A stretch of DNA of 64,000 bases, from NCBI GenBank assembly GCA_033980235.1, contig CM067076.1, positions 35,336,209 through 35,400,208 on the forward strand. The letters are read 5' to 3'. The position numbers and the translations under genes are program-made. Under the pieces are notes generated by a model. The model was not told the DNA's origin. It searched no databases and was given only the letters and a program-made list of their open reading frames with translations. Every line of letters begins with the position of its first letter. Position 1 is the first letter of the stretch. Origin of the DNA: Diadema setosum (Eukaryota > Echinodermata > Echinoidea > Diadematoida > Diadematidae). Of the stretch, positions 1-13,415 are shown piece by piece.

Positions 1-3000
1 ACGTTTTGATTCAGATATTCACAGGAACCCCCTAACCTTAAAACAGTGGATTAAGATCTTCTACACTCCTAGCAGTGTAATTTGCTGGTTATGCATTTTA
101 TTCAGTACCTTAAAACTATTTAAAAAGTAATTTACAAGTATGCCATAAACGCCTCACAAAAAGATTTGATCAAATTTCTTCTATGTTCGGTAAAAATGAG
201 AAAGACATTCCTATCTAAATGACCATACCCTAAATTCAGCAAGTCTTTGTAATCGGGAAAAGTATTATCATTTGATGGTAACGTGCTCAGTCTCAAGACA
301 ATTAATTCTGGTGTGTAGATATTGTATAAAAGAACTTCTTGAATTAAACATCTTCGGCTTGTCATCTTCATATCATTTTAAAGGGCGTGTTTTTCAGCGG
401 GTTTTTCTCGAGGATTCATTCCAGCTTTATTGAAAAATGAAAGAAACTTATTGTTCGCGGCTATGACATTTTCTTCTTGTGATTTTTTTTCTCTTCTCCT
501 TTGTTTTGTTTCCGCTATTTCTGTTACATAAATATAAATAAAATATGTGTATGTGTCCGTACGTTTGTCTGTGTCTGTGTATGTGTCTGTGCCTGTGTTT
601 CATGGGTTTAGTGGGAAAAGCCATTGCCTAACTGTTCTTGTCGGTTTCAGAAGTCTTTTTATTTAGACGAGACTAGATTTTTACATTAACTTCCGTCATA
701 GAAGAGCGTTTGTTCAAACCTCTCTTACCTAACCTCAGCAAGAGCCATTAGACAAAGGAGAGACGAGAGAGAAAAGACGTGTTTGGTGCCACTCTCATCG
801 ACTTATTGTTCCACGATAAAAAGGCACTTGTGTCTGTTGCAAAGAAGAGTTTGAATTACCCCAATACGACTGTGCAGAAAGGCTCGGATTATTTTTCCGA
901 TTATCTGAGTTTAGTCTCTTCTTTCTTGCAGGATTTACCTCTTTTCTTCTCATGTTTATTCTGCAGTGGTCTGCTCCTAATTATTTGTCCAGAATTGTGC
1001 GCTCCCCCCGTCACTCTATCAGTAGGTCCTCTCGATCTTTTCACTTCGGATGTTTTTAACTTTGCCGAGTTTTTGGCAATTCTCCTTCTCAAAGGGTAGT
1101 CTCACGTGAGAATATTCTAGACTATGTTCAAAATCTAAGGCAAAACAAAAGAAAAATGTAATCGGAGGATTAGGTAGGAATTAAAAATATTAGAAAATGA
1201 GTCATTGAAATACATTTAATTCTGATATGATTTTTACTGAAATTTAATACAAGAAAAAAAATTAAAACAGCCGTGTCATAGTTCACTAGATGGTCTTAAA
1301 GTTAGGTCAAGGGCACTTTAGTTCAAAATTATTTATATCTATACCAAAGTGAAATTTCAATTTTTCCCGCTTCTCTCCATACCCATTCTTTAATGTTGTT
1401 TTTTGTTCATTGACTTTGACGTTAGTAACTGATTGTACACTGTACAACAGCTTGATTATTACATGGTAGTAAGAAGCAGTTTGTGTTCAAATAGTATAAC
1501 TGCAGTCTGTAATTTGTAGGTACATAGTGATGATATTGACGTAGTGATGGAAAAAAAAAAAAAAAAACAAGCCACGATAAAAGGGCCATGCAAATACAAG
1601 GATAGGTAAAATTAGATATACTTTTTCCTTCGGCATGTTTTATTTTTTCTTTTTATTGTCTAAACATTGAAGCACAGTTACATTTAACACATTTATTACC
1701 TGTAAACCCTAATCCTGAATCCGCTTATTCTATGTGTTCATCATACACAATTTCACCTAGCCAACGATATTACAATGAAAACAAAAGTATATCTCATATT
1801 GAAAATTCTGGTCACTGGCGTGCCTGTAGTTTCATTGGTGTGTATTACAGGTACTTCTGGTTTAGGATGGAGAGGAAGTTTTAGCTGTCTTTCTATTCTT
1901 GTTGATAAGATAGAAAAGTAAGTGGCAGGAGAGGTGTCAATTTTGACAGATAGCTTAACCAGCCGGCAACTTTTGGCCAAAATTTAATTCGCCTGGTTTA
2001 ATGCCGAGTGCGTCCTGACCGGGAAGAAACCTAATCATTCTAAAAGCGTCTAGAATACAATTATCGTGTGACATGCAGCTCGTTTTCACAGCCCTCGCCA
2101 CATATTTACTCTTTGTTTAGGAAGGATATATAGCACATTTCCACATCGGCATGCTCTCTGACTCTTGTTGAACTTTCATCGAAGTTGCATTTGCCCCTCC
2201 TTCATCCTAACACCACCTCTCTCACCCCATCCACCCCCCCCCCCTCCACACACAACCATTTCTATCAAACATTTTGCGTCACATACTTTTGTGTCCGTAA
2301 CTACCTGTGCGAATGCATCGCGGAGCAACATACTACTATACACACACGCACAGACCTGGCTGCACTCCTGTCATGCACATAATCACTTACATAAAGGCAG
2401 AGGGCTGCGTGATGATAAAAGTTTCTCCGATTTTTATCATAAATGTGAAACTTTATCTTTGAGGTAATGAAGATTTCTCTTTTGCAATTACCTGAGGCAA
2501 ACTAATGACAATGTTGATCTCAACCTAAAAGTCAATACGTAAAGAATGACTGCATACTATTTTTGTAATACAGTTCTTTTATTGATCCATATCTCAAACA
2601 TAAACATTATGACATTATTCACTGTCCACATGACTGACATAAACAGACAATCCAAACTAGATCACATATAAATGAAGATTAACTTCAGCATAACAAAGGA
2701 AAATCAGTGAATGACTGCAAACTGCTGGGCGCGTAATACTGACCGGACTACCATGACCACTTGCGTTTTTCCAGTAGTGTGTTTTAGGTTCTTCCTGAAA
2801 GATGTATAGATATAGGTATTATGTTATGGAAAACCTTCCGATATGTTTTCCGCCTTTCAATATTCTTCGTCTCTGAATGAGTCAATATGTTTTCATCCAA
2901 AGCGGTTGTCTTTCTCCATTTCCGGGCGGTAAAAGAATAGACAAGGAATGAAGGCACCTTTCTCCTTCTTACTAACTATAAATCTTTCTTTTTGCGTCTT

Positions 3001-3070
3001 AATTACATCTTTGATTACATAATGATTCTCTCATTTATTTCTTCGTCTCCCTCTCCAGCTCTCTTACTCC
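1..3070. other. AT-rich non-coding sequence
   Basis: Unique-looking AT-rich DNA with a TGTGTCTGTG-rich patch (545-602), a poly-A run (1550-1567) and a C-run (2234-2245). ORFs up to 106 codons show no family signal. Confidence 0.6.
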
Positions 3071-3149
3071 TTTCTCTCTCTCTCTCTCTCCCTCTCTCTT
3101 CCATCTATCTCTATCTTCCATCTATCTCTCTCTCTCTTTCATCTATCTT
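3071..3149. repeat. (CT)n/(CTAT)n microsatellite
   Basis: Pyrimidine-rich tract of TCTCTC with CATCTATC units. Confidence 0.9.
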
Positions 3150-5570
3150 TCTATTTATTTTTGATGAATCTACCCAGCCCTGTTTCTGCTCCCTCCAAGT
3201 GCACGCATCATGCAAGCTAGTTACCTATATATCTGTTTTGTTTACTTAGTTCACCTTTCGATTTAGCTCGTCTGAAAGGCGTGTATCCCGTTTCACTTTT
3301 GTAATTTGTGACGCTCGGGTCCGTTCGACAAAAGTTTAATTTCGTTTGAGGCTGTGACCATGTGAAGAAATCACTTTGCTAGGGCCAAAGCCCTGAGTGG
3401 AGGAAAGTTCGGCCCAAAGGTGCGAATTATTGGAAGTCAACTGTGAAATACCAGAGCTGCTGAGACTAATTCCCGCTGAAGGGGACTTAGCGAACAGGTG
3501 GAAATAAAGAAGGGAGCTAAGAGCAAACAATCCTAATAATAGATGTCGGATGCTTTCACTGGTGTCATCACTCGCTTCTTTTGTGCAGGACACGAGCAGA
3601 CAAGATAGTAGGGCGGCTGGAGAGAAGGGAGGGTAAAGACACAACAATCACAGTTTATTTTTGTTTCTACAATTTACCCCTTCAATGTATAGCTCGGGGT
3701 TATGGGAAATAAAATTTTCTATCGCATTTTTTTTCTCGTAAAGACAGATAAATTCACCTCGTGGTGTACCTTACGTCTACTCTCACCCCTCCCCTCCTCC
3801 TCATCCTTTCACCCCTTTCTCCCTCTCCCTCTCTTTTCCTTTGTCTAAAGACTCCTAAACCACGGTAATCATTGCAATTGCAAATTTTGATAAACTCAAT
3901 TTGAACTCTCTTCTCATATTATTTCTGATTTCTTTCTTCTTCTTTTTTTTTTTCTGTAGATTGGGCAAGGTGAATCTAACTACGAAAAGGGTAAACAGAC
4001 ACCCACAGGCACAAATTAAACTTGCTGAAGCACAGACCACTAAATTAGATGCAGGTAGTTAGGACTATCACATGATATTTAACACCTTTCTTTCCATTAT
4101 CGAAAAAAAAACGCAAAGCGAAAGTAATTCACCCTTTTTTTACTCAAAGTAAGAATTCATGTATCGTGATCATTTTCCTTTCAAATAAGAGATGAGAAAG
4201 GGAGAAGACGAAGAGGCTGAAGAAGAAGAAGAAGATGATGACGACGACGACGACGACGACGATGATGATGATGACGATGATGATGATGATAATGAAGAAA
4301 CCGACAATTATGATGGAGACGACAGACAAGAAAGAGAAGAATTAGTATTGGAGAAAACTGAAGAAAACGAAGATAGGGATGATGATTAAAAGGGCAAAGA
4401 AAAAGGAGGAGAAGAAGAAATGAGGAGAGATGCTAAACGAACAATCTGTTCATATAATCGTAGTCACAAATCACACTCTCAACAAGAATGGTGTGGGATG
4501 CATACTTGGCAATCATTCTGGGCCAGTGGTTTAAGGATATTGGCGCCTTTGCCTCTCAGAAAAGGACCAACTCTGCTGACCGATCCTCCAGGATGCAATG
4601 TTTGCTTTTCAGTCTACAGAAGACGAATGTATAGTTCTAGCACAAAGTATCCTTGATAGCCCATTATCTCGGTGGCTCCAGAGATCAGCAAAAGCCCGAC
4701 TCTAGTTGCTATAGTGCCAAGGGGTGGATTGACATTTGATGGGTAACCTACTGCCAGAGTGACTTAGATAGTGGATAGTCTACTCCTGAAGGGTGTCACT
4801 TCAAAGCAAAATATAATAGACCATCTCATCTGGGGTTTGTGTTTGACTTTTATTGCAGGTATTTACTTTATTTTGTTTTGAGTCCTTAATGAAACCCTCC
4901 TTGATGTCAGGTACTTCGATTTGTCAATTCCAAACTTTGTTAGGTCATCGACATGAAATAAACCTGATATTGCAAGTTTCAATCCTCCCTTGCAGAACCA
5001 AGAAACATGAGGGAAAAGCTGCCAGCAAAATACTTTTGATTTCTCTCTTCCTGGCAGAAGTTAGACCGTCTAAAAATCCTAAACTCCATCACTTTGATTT
5101 TTTCCTGGTTTCAGACTGGTACTCTTTGTCTTTTCACATCCCTTCACCACATCCTTTTATCTCGAGTACTTACGAAGAACACAAAAAACTGAAAAGAGTC
5201 TTTTCTCCGTCTCATTTTTCAGCTTTTTTTTTCAAAAATGGCAAGCGAAATCCAAACCTACATCCCTCTCTGTCTGGCTGAGCATGTCATCAATTAAATC
5301 AAGACCTTCAAGCTGGGTTTTTGCGACTCTCTAGCGTGGCCCGAACACGGTAACCCCTTTTAAGGATAAAATCAAGAACCCGGAAATATAGTTGATATTC
5401 CCGTCATATTCCTCCCTAGGTGGCGAAGCCTCGTGCCATCAATAAAACACTTCTGGGTGCTTCAAGCTTGTCCTCCATCCAATAGAAGAGAGAGAAGGCT
5501 GCTGTGAATTAGAAAGAAAAGAATGGCTTAGTGATCATTTAAATGAAACTGACAATAAAGATGATCATAA
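3150..5570. other. Non-coding sequence around a trinucleotide tract
   Basis: 3320-3600 is slightly GC-richer. The 142-codon frame at 4853-5281 has no recognisable domain and sits in AT-rich DNA; I do not call it a gene. Confidence 0.55.
4205..4300. repeat. (GAA)/(GAC)/(GAT)n trinucleotide tract
   Basis: Gives a fortuitous plus-strand Glu/Asp-run ORF (4192-4389) and a minus-strand Val/Ile run. No conserved flanks. Confidence 0.9.
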
Positions 5571-5571
5571 A

Positions 5572-5632
<61 letters not shown>
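5572..5632. repeat. (GAT)n microsatellite
   Basis: About 20 near-perfect GAT units. Confidence 0.95.
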
Positions 5633-5711
5633 TGATAAAGAGGAAGAGCTTGATAGAATTCCCAGATTCCGAGTCAGTTTTTGCATAAGAAACTTTGTAT
5701 CAATATTGTTA

Positions 5712-5780
5712 TGGTGGTGATGATAAAAACGACGACGATGATGATGATGGTGGTGGTGGTGGTGGTGACAATGATGATGA
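5712..5780. repeat. (GAT)/(GGT)n compound microsatellite
   Basis: GAC, GAT and GGT units in series. With the neighbouring arrays it makes a fortuitous minus-strand poly-His frame (5528-5929). Confidence 0.9.
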
Positions 5781-5934
5781 GCCGGGGGAGGAGGATGAGG
5801 AGGAGAAAAGGAAGGAGAAGAAAGAGTTATATCTCTTCTGCCAGCTGAGTCAAACTCATCACCTGCACTGAAAGTAGACACAACGTTGAACACAAGAAAA
5901 AGGTGATTCAATCGATAAGTTAGCAACATGGCTT

Positions 5935-5990
5935 TGATGATGATGATGATGATGACGACGACGATGACTACGATGATGATGATGATGATG
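5935..5990. repeat. (GAT)/(GAC)n microsatellite
   Basis: Third trinucleotide block within 450 bp, same strand phase of repeat. Confidence 0.9.
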
Positions 5991-7059
5991 TTAAGACAAC
6001 AATGAGCATATTAATCATTAGTGTGATGATGCCGACATCAAATGATATAACTATGATAACCAACTACTTTGATTATCACAGCGGTTGATACAATCTATTT
6101 CCTTTTCTTTGATGCCGTTATCATTGCGATAAATTAAGATATTACTCGATCTTCACCAACGATTGTCACTTTACAGAAGTATTTGTAAATTTCATTGCTA
6201 CTTGTCACTGTCACGTCCAGAATAGTTGCCCTGTACGTCACATAAGCCTAGAAGAGATAAATATTGGTTGTGAAGCATACAATCTAAGAAAACAGAGCAA
6301 TATCAGACACCTCTTACCACTTGACATAATTATGTTTTAATCGTTTGCAACAAGGACGCAAAGCAGAATTAACTAGAGTAATGTAACACGCGCGTTTTTA
6401 ACTGGTTAATGCACAATTTCCTTGACAAAGGATCAGATGTAATTTGCACGTTTTCACACAATTTCACAAATATGATTACCAATATGTGAGTTACTGTATA
6501 AAACGGACGATGATCTACAAATGAGTATAGTAACCTGACCAAATGGATAATAAAAGGACTTCTCTGTTGGTCACTTGTAATGGTTTCATCAGTGTATTAA
6601 AAAGATATATATATTTTTGATTAGATGCACACTTTGGTATTTACTCTTTTCCAACCCTATAAATTAGACATACGAACCTTTTTAATGCAAGAAATGATCT
6701 TTTAAATGTTCGTCTTAATAAGACCATACAGTGTTTAAAAACTAAGGTTACTAAAACACAAAGAGTGACTTAATAGTAGAATCCTTATGATGGACAATCG
6801 CGACCATTAATGTGAAAACTATAAATAAAGGAAACACAAATAAAGCGAAGGACTAAAACAAATTAGGGAAAATCAATACGGAGAGAACGAGAAGTAGAAA
6901 CAGAAAACTTGAAACAAGACATCTTTAGACAAGGAAAAAGAAAGAGGAAGAGATAGAAATATAGTAGGAGATAGCAAGAGAGAGAGGGGGAGGTGAAATA
7001 GAAAGATAAAGTGGCCATACAACATAAAACGGAGAATGTTTGATAAAAGGAAGAGCGAA

Positions 7060-7210
7060 ATCCAGAGAACGGCGCCGAGTAGAAAACAATGTGGAATGCA
7101 CGGCTAATTTTTCTCGATTGCTTCGAGTGTTGTTAATAGGAGTTTAAGGGAATGTGAAGTGAATTTTGAAGAACACTTGAGGGCGATTAAGGCACGAGGG
7201 AGAAATGGTG
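7060..7210. promoter_or_regulatory. Candidate cis-regulatory block
   Basis: CpG-richer patch (ACGGCGCCGAG) with GTGGAATGC and GGGAATGTG, which resemble TEAD-type GGAATG sites, and CGATTAAGG. No ORF. Inference from composition and word content only. Confidence 0.25.
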
Positions 7211-9524
7211 GCATTCAGGTTGACTCCTTTTTTTAGTTTTTGATGCGAATGACGTTTACTTCGGTATCGTTTTGCCTTCTTTTCTAAGACCTTTAGGATG
7301 GTTGAATACATTTCACGCTTTGTTTCACCTACTTCCTGTTAAACGTTTTGTGTATTCATAATTATGTTTAGAGTCATAACTTCGTGTGATTGCAACGTTT
7401 ATGATTTTAATTTGCATTCAATTCACTTATATCATCTCACCTATTGTTTCTCCGGCCTATATTCATCATGTTTACAGCAAACCTATATAAAAGAGTTATT
7501 GAAAATGATGGATTAGTAAATTCACTGATATCAAGGATTATAGTAACATTATTCTCGCATTCTAAAGGAAGTGAATGGGGTTACCACCAGGTAGAAAAGA
7601 AAAACGGGTTTTTTTTTAGCATATCGTTATGGACGTCTAAACAATGAAATATCACTGTGGCTTCAGTAATATTGGAGCGACTATATTATTGTAAACAAGG
7701 AATCAACTGAATAAAATGATCGAGTTACTGATAAGAAATTAACAAATAAACATCCTATAGAATTAACCACCAATATCTTCTGTTGATGCACACAAACACG
7801 TGGACAGTTACATTTAGGGACAAGTGTTAATGTTCTCCATTCAGTTATATAAGAAATATGTAATTATCTTTTACTCATTCACCTTTTCATCTCTATTCTA
7901 ATGTATCCATCTATTCATGTAAATTATGAATTTCATTACTTCTGTATTCCTTGATTACTTATTTTTTACTTCTTTATTCAGATTGGACATTTCTGGAAGT
8001 ATACTTGAAATATATATAAAGAATTTGAGACTGACAGAAAATCAGCACTCTTTGAAGTAATCACATGACCAAGTTTTTTACCCTTTGTTTAAAACAAATC
8101 AAACGATGAGAATACAAACATAAAGTTATATATATTTACAACCACAGAGTGTTTTTTATCATATTTCTACACAGTGCACAAACAATCTCTAGTACTGTCT
8201 TTACTGACTGAATGGAGAGATATTTACGGTAAGTATGTAAAAGTACATCAGGACTATTCAAAACATGCACCATAACTCTTAAACCCTTAAATGTTTATTG
8301 ATAGTTTACAAGTAGGCCTATAACGTAAACAAAAATGCTCCTGAAACAAAGGAAAGTGTGTTTTTTCCCTCAATAAGGTGATTTTCACAAAACTGTTTGG
8401 TAGCTCGGTGAGAAACATAGTCTTTCGTTTGACTCTAAGGTTTAACTCAAAAAGTAAAACAATTAACACAGCGTACCTCTGCTAATGAAAAGTCATACGG
8501 GTATAATTCCAGCTCAGCTAGTCAAAAATGAACATAATTATCATAAAGAGTTAGCAAGCCTCAGTAACAGGACTACACATTCGTAGGTATATATTATTTA
8601 AGATATTCTGTGGCTTCAAAAACATATGACAGATACTGAGCATTTGGACTACAGCTCTACAATATCTTCCACGTCTTTCCCATACTCAGAAAGACGCGTT
8701 CAGATTTTGTTTTTAACTGCTGGGACTGACATACGTTAGAATGTTCTTTGTCTCCCGGATTAAAGGGCTGACTGAAATTGAGTATGGGATTAATTAAAAC
8801 GTGTGAGAAGGGGTGAGCGCGTGCCAGTGTTCAATACACACTTTTTTCCAGAGGATGCATCAATATACTTCCCTGCGACCCATTGTCTCCAGATTACCAT
8901 TAAAACGGGGGCACGCGACTTTACTGACCCGTGTGTGAAGCCCGTGTCTTTCTAACAATAGCTCCATTCACTCCCATCCCTGAGAAAAGACTTCTTCCAC
9001 CACTACCACCACCTCCTCCTCTCTCTTTTCTGTCTCCTATATCATCTATCTCCTCTCATGTTCTGTTCACTGGTCCCTCTACTCACCGGAACGCAGCCCA
9101 CTCGACTCAAATCGATTTATCGCGTTACGTAACAAGCTAAATCGGTATCGAAGAGACAGTGGGTATGGCAGACTAATGAGAAAGCGAACAAGTGAACACA
9201 TTGACATCGACAAAGACCTTGGATCCTTTGTTTGATAGCTGAAGAAGACCAGTCTACACTGATGGACGCTAAATGTATTGTGAAGCGCAAATTTTTCCTC
9301 CCAATGTCGTGAAAATTAGCGGCCGTGTCATCAACGTAAGAAAGTACACAGTGGCATATAAGATGCGTTAGGTGCAGCAGCTCGCACTTTTAAAGTTAAG
9401 TGTAACGTGGTATCGACAAAGACGATGCATTCTCTTGTTGTGGCAGGACATTGCCACAAAGGATGGCACTAAATGTGTGTATTCCGAAGCAGGACAGGTC
9501 TTTATCCCAGACACACTGGCACAT

Positions 9525-9567
9525 ACGCACGCACACACACAGGAACACACAAACATGCACACACAAA
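9525..9567. repeat. Imperfect (CA)n
   Basis: CACA runs broken by GG and GA steps. Confidence 0.8.
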
Positions 9568-9667
9568 GAAAATGAGGACTTTTCTTTCGTGTGTGGGTCG
9601 CTATGAATGAACTTAGTAATGATATCTCGTTAGTCCTGATCACAGTTATAGGGCCTACTGTAATTAG

Positions 9668-9754
9668 GATCGAGAAATATCAGCTTAGAATACCAGACAA
9701 GCAGTATAGGGCCTGTACTGCCCGCCTGGTATTTTAAGCTGATATTTCTCGATC
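9668..9754. repeat. 87-nt hairpin (inverted repeat)
   Basis: GATCGAGAAATATCAGCTTA at 9668 pairs with its complement ending at 9754. Pairing continues through AATACCAG with few mismatches to about 40 bp per arm and a loop of only a few bases. It could be a palindromic MITE or, less likely, a small-RNA precursor. Confidence 0.7.
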
Positions 9755-11293
9755 ATGATTTTTGCTTCTATTGTAAATTTTTTTATGACTTCGACAATAT
9801 GTAACATCTTTGGATGATCTCATTAATATGAATGACTTGAAACTAAAAATTCACAGCTATAACATATTGACATGCCCAAGGCAAACATCATCATGATACC
9901 AAGTTAATCATTCTTTAAATCTCTGTACTTCAACTTCTTCCTTCCCAGTCACATGCTCGTGTTATCTCCACTGCAGAATTTTAGAGTCTGGACTTAAAAA
10001 GGAGTAGTGAATTTCTAAAATTTGACTCGTTCTCACGATGATTAGTATACCAATACTGGCCTCAACCGCTCATGCAAAAACGTGGTTAATTGACGTCATC
10101 AGTCAAACATGGAGCGATATTCGACAAAGATGTAAAGTCTTCTCTTATTCGAATAAAATAGGAGTTTCGACTAACCATCATTTCCAAAGGTTTATACATT
10201 TTTATGGTTTCCATTGTCGTAATTTAACTCATCTCAATATCTTGCTATTATTTCTACCTAAACGACAGCATAATATTCTCAGTGTCACCTTCGATGGATC
10301 GTCATTACTTTCATAGGAATGACATGAGGTTGAACTATAGTCAGAACGAAGTCAAAGTAAATGATGAATTATGGTTGCTTCGTAAAGATGAATAACAGAA
10401 ATATGATAGATCTTAAAAAAAAATATGTGGCAGTTAGGAAAGTTTAACACTAAGGAGAAACAATTTTAGAAATAATTTTCTTCGGAAAGATCTTTCGTAA
10501 TTCAGACGAACACAGCTGCAAACAAACGTCCATGCTCAAATAGTGGCGTATGTACTTCAGGTAAGTAGCAATAGAGCTGCACAACGTCTAGAGCTAATAA
10601 ACATCATATTGTTTTATTATAAGAAGAATTTAAAAAAAAAATCGTATTTGCTTGTATTGTATGTCTAACATTATTAACATCAAAAGTATTTCTAAAGGAT
10701 CATGAAATTCACTTTACCAGTAGACGGGGTATCGTTTTGATATTGCTGATCAAGTCTTTGAAACAAATGATGGAACATTCCAGATGCCCTCTCTGCGTTG
10801 CTCCTTATATAGGATGAACTAACCACATTTGAATTGGGACGAGCTTTGTAATTTTCAGCATTTTTTTTTTTTTTTTACCGTTGAATAATTTATATGGATG
10901 CAGTATAAAGACTTCATCCAGCAGAACTATTATTTGTTATCATCACGGATGACATTGTTTTTACGGTGAATGATATTACCACTAGCACCAACATCATCAA
11001 TACCACTCTACTCTCAGTGTCCTTTTCCTCCTTTTCCTCACTATCACAATCGACATCGTCATCATCATCACCATCATAATCATCATTATCGTTTTCTCCA
11101 TCATTGTATCGTCATGAGTAAGTCAAGGATAATTCCCCTGTAATTAAGATCCTATTCCTGTTTTTTCCTTGGTATCTTTATCATTACTTTTCTATCATTA
11201 TTGCTGTTACTACCATTTCATCATTATCATGGTTACCATGACAGATAGTCATAAACTTCATCTCGATAAACTGAACGTTTAAAAAATACCCGA

Positions 11294-11333
<40 letters not shown>
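11294..11333. repeat. (CA)n microsatellite
   Basis: About 18 CA units. Confidence 0.95.
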
Positions 11334-11336
<3 letters not shown>

Positions 11337-11408
11337 GACCAATACGAACTCGAGCTTTCAATAATATATTATTGTATGCATCCAACAACATCAATATCAA
11401 GTGATACA

Positions 11409-11560
11409 CAGGGCCGGCGCAGCCGTGGGGATGGTGGGGGCTCGGGCCCCCACACTTTTTGTGCACCATACAAAGGAATACATAAGGTGTCATTACTTTG
11501 TTAGCTCATGAAACCCGGAAGTGGGCCCCCACACTTTTGAAAACACTGCGCCGTTCCTGG
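11409..11560. mobile_element. Short GC-ended MITE (152 bp)
   Basis: Left end CAGGGCCGGCGCAG pairs with the right end CTGCGCCGTTCCTG at 12 of 14 positions. The interior carries GTGGGCCCCCACACTTTTG and a related stretch. A relative in reverse orientation is at about 52936-52970 (CACTTCCGGGTGCAGTGAGC). Confidence 0.6.
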
Positions 11561-11645
11561 TACATGAACACGTGGATGCATGATAAAGATAGATGAAATG
11601 GAACCATTAAATCAGATGAATGCTGATTGAGTCTCTAGCATACCT

Positions 11646-11814
<169 letters not shown>

Positions 11815-12829
11815 GCCAATTAACGCTTCACTGATGTACATCTCAGGTACAATACGTTTGTATGATTACACCAATTGCTAAAAGAAATGCTTTCACATGG
11901 GCATACTAGTGGAGTGTATAATTTCAGTCGAACGTAATACTACTAGTAATTTGAATAAAGAACAAGGAGATTGAAAAGACAAAATGATATAAGTAGCAAT
12001 GTGAAAAGTTGTGATATCTTTTTAATTTCTTTCTAAAGGCTTCCCTTAAAGCTCTAAAAGAGGAGTATGTTATGATAGCTACCTATAATGATCTGAAGTT
12101 TTTTCCAAAACATGAGCAACAGAAAATTTCCCTTCTGCGAACCTTATTTTTGGCATATTCTATCGTTGTTTAACAGTTGTTTAATGTCTGTGTTCTTTGA
12201 AAGAGTAGCGCGAGATGACAGTATTTGCATTTATCATACATAAAAGTATCTTCGAGAAGCATAATGTAAATGGAAGATATTAAGAATATTTGATGCTAAA
12301 AAGTCACAACTGAAGAAAACGTGATAGTAAGAATCCCAAATTTCTGGCATAATAATGATGATCATTTCAATCAGTTTGATACGCGCAATCTCATATCATT
12401 TTCCTTTTATATACAATTCACCTTTGACGAATTTTGTCAACTTCATTGTTCACTAAAATACTAAAATAGCAACTGTTCCTGAGAATGCATTCTACGCTTA
12501 TGTTCATAACTTTGTCCCAACTACTAACGAACCCCATTACATGGAGGTTTGGTATATTGGCCATTCCCTATTCTTGGAAGGGAAGGGGCGCTCTCAATTC
12601 ATTCAAATTCAGGTGATTGCCACCTTCATTATCATAATGGTCTTCTTAATCACCAGTTGTTACTGTAAGAAAATGTCACGTCATGTTATCGTGTTATCGA
12701 TGTTACAATCATTGACATAATCGTCTAAAACAATATCACGTTATTTTTCAATTGACTACAGATGTGCTTCTACATAACATTGAAATATTCTTCACAGAAA
12801 ATCACTGTCATTCTACTCTTTCGCCGATG

Positions 12830-13415
12830 CTCCATCCACAATGCTACAAACCTGATTGTCGGCCGTGGGATTTGAGAAATCAGTTCGTCGTGTCTGATTT
12901 TCAATATCGCCGCTCTGAAAAAGGTGACTGATGATGAGCACCAAAGTGCGCTGGGCCAAGGCTTTCTAGAGTGTGCCGAACGGGGTTACGTTTACCGCGC
13001 TCCGACTGAGTGATTATTGTCTATTACAATTTCTCCCCCTTTCTGTTTACACGTCTGATCAGAACACGCGTAAGGACTCTCTTGAAGAGCAGACGACGCG
13101 CTAAATATCGTGATCGCTCGATACGTCCTATCGATTAATGTAATGACCGCGGGCTGGGGACGGGGCACGATCGCCGGAATTCGAAAGTGTCGGCCCGGAC
13201 AAGGTCGAAATTAATCGGCGGGTTAGCCGCGAAGAGACGCAAATACATCACAATTGCGCTCCTATTTGCGAGCTGTGCGCGTCTTTGTTTGCTCGCTTAT
13301 GGTGCCGGTGAGATCTTAATGAAGCGTGTCCCCTTTAGCGCGCATTTTACTGCGTGGATAAATTTTCCGAGATATTCCCGTTTCGCGCGCTTTCCGCTCT
13401 CCGATGATCTATGAC
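12830..13415. promoter_or_regulatory. Candidate cis-regulatory block, CpG-rich
   Basis: About 580 bp clearly richer in CG steps than its AT-rich surroundings. Contains AAATTAATCGGCGGGTTAGC, CACAATTGCGC and TATCGATTAATG homeodomain-like words. The 75-codon ORF at 13187 shows no family signal. A promoter or first exon cannot be excluded. Confidence 0.35.

Larger units (their letters stand above)
5991..9667. other. AT-rich non-coding sequence
   Basis: No transposon ends or coding signal seen apart from the block at 7060-7210. Purine-rich patch at 6880-7000. Confidence 0.55.

Noticed and set aside
4192..4389. 65-codon frame with long Glu/Asp runs
   Set aside because: It is a readout of the GAA/GAC/GAT microsatellite; the flanks have no protein features.
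4853..5281. 142-codon plus-strand frame
   Set aside because: No domain, signal peptide or repeat; length is plausible by chance in a 64-kb window.
5528..5929. 133-codon frame with poly-His runs
   Set aside because: Explained by three GAT arrays read on the minus strand.
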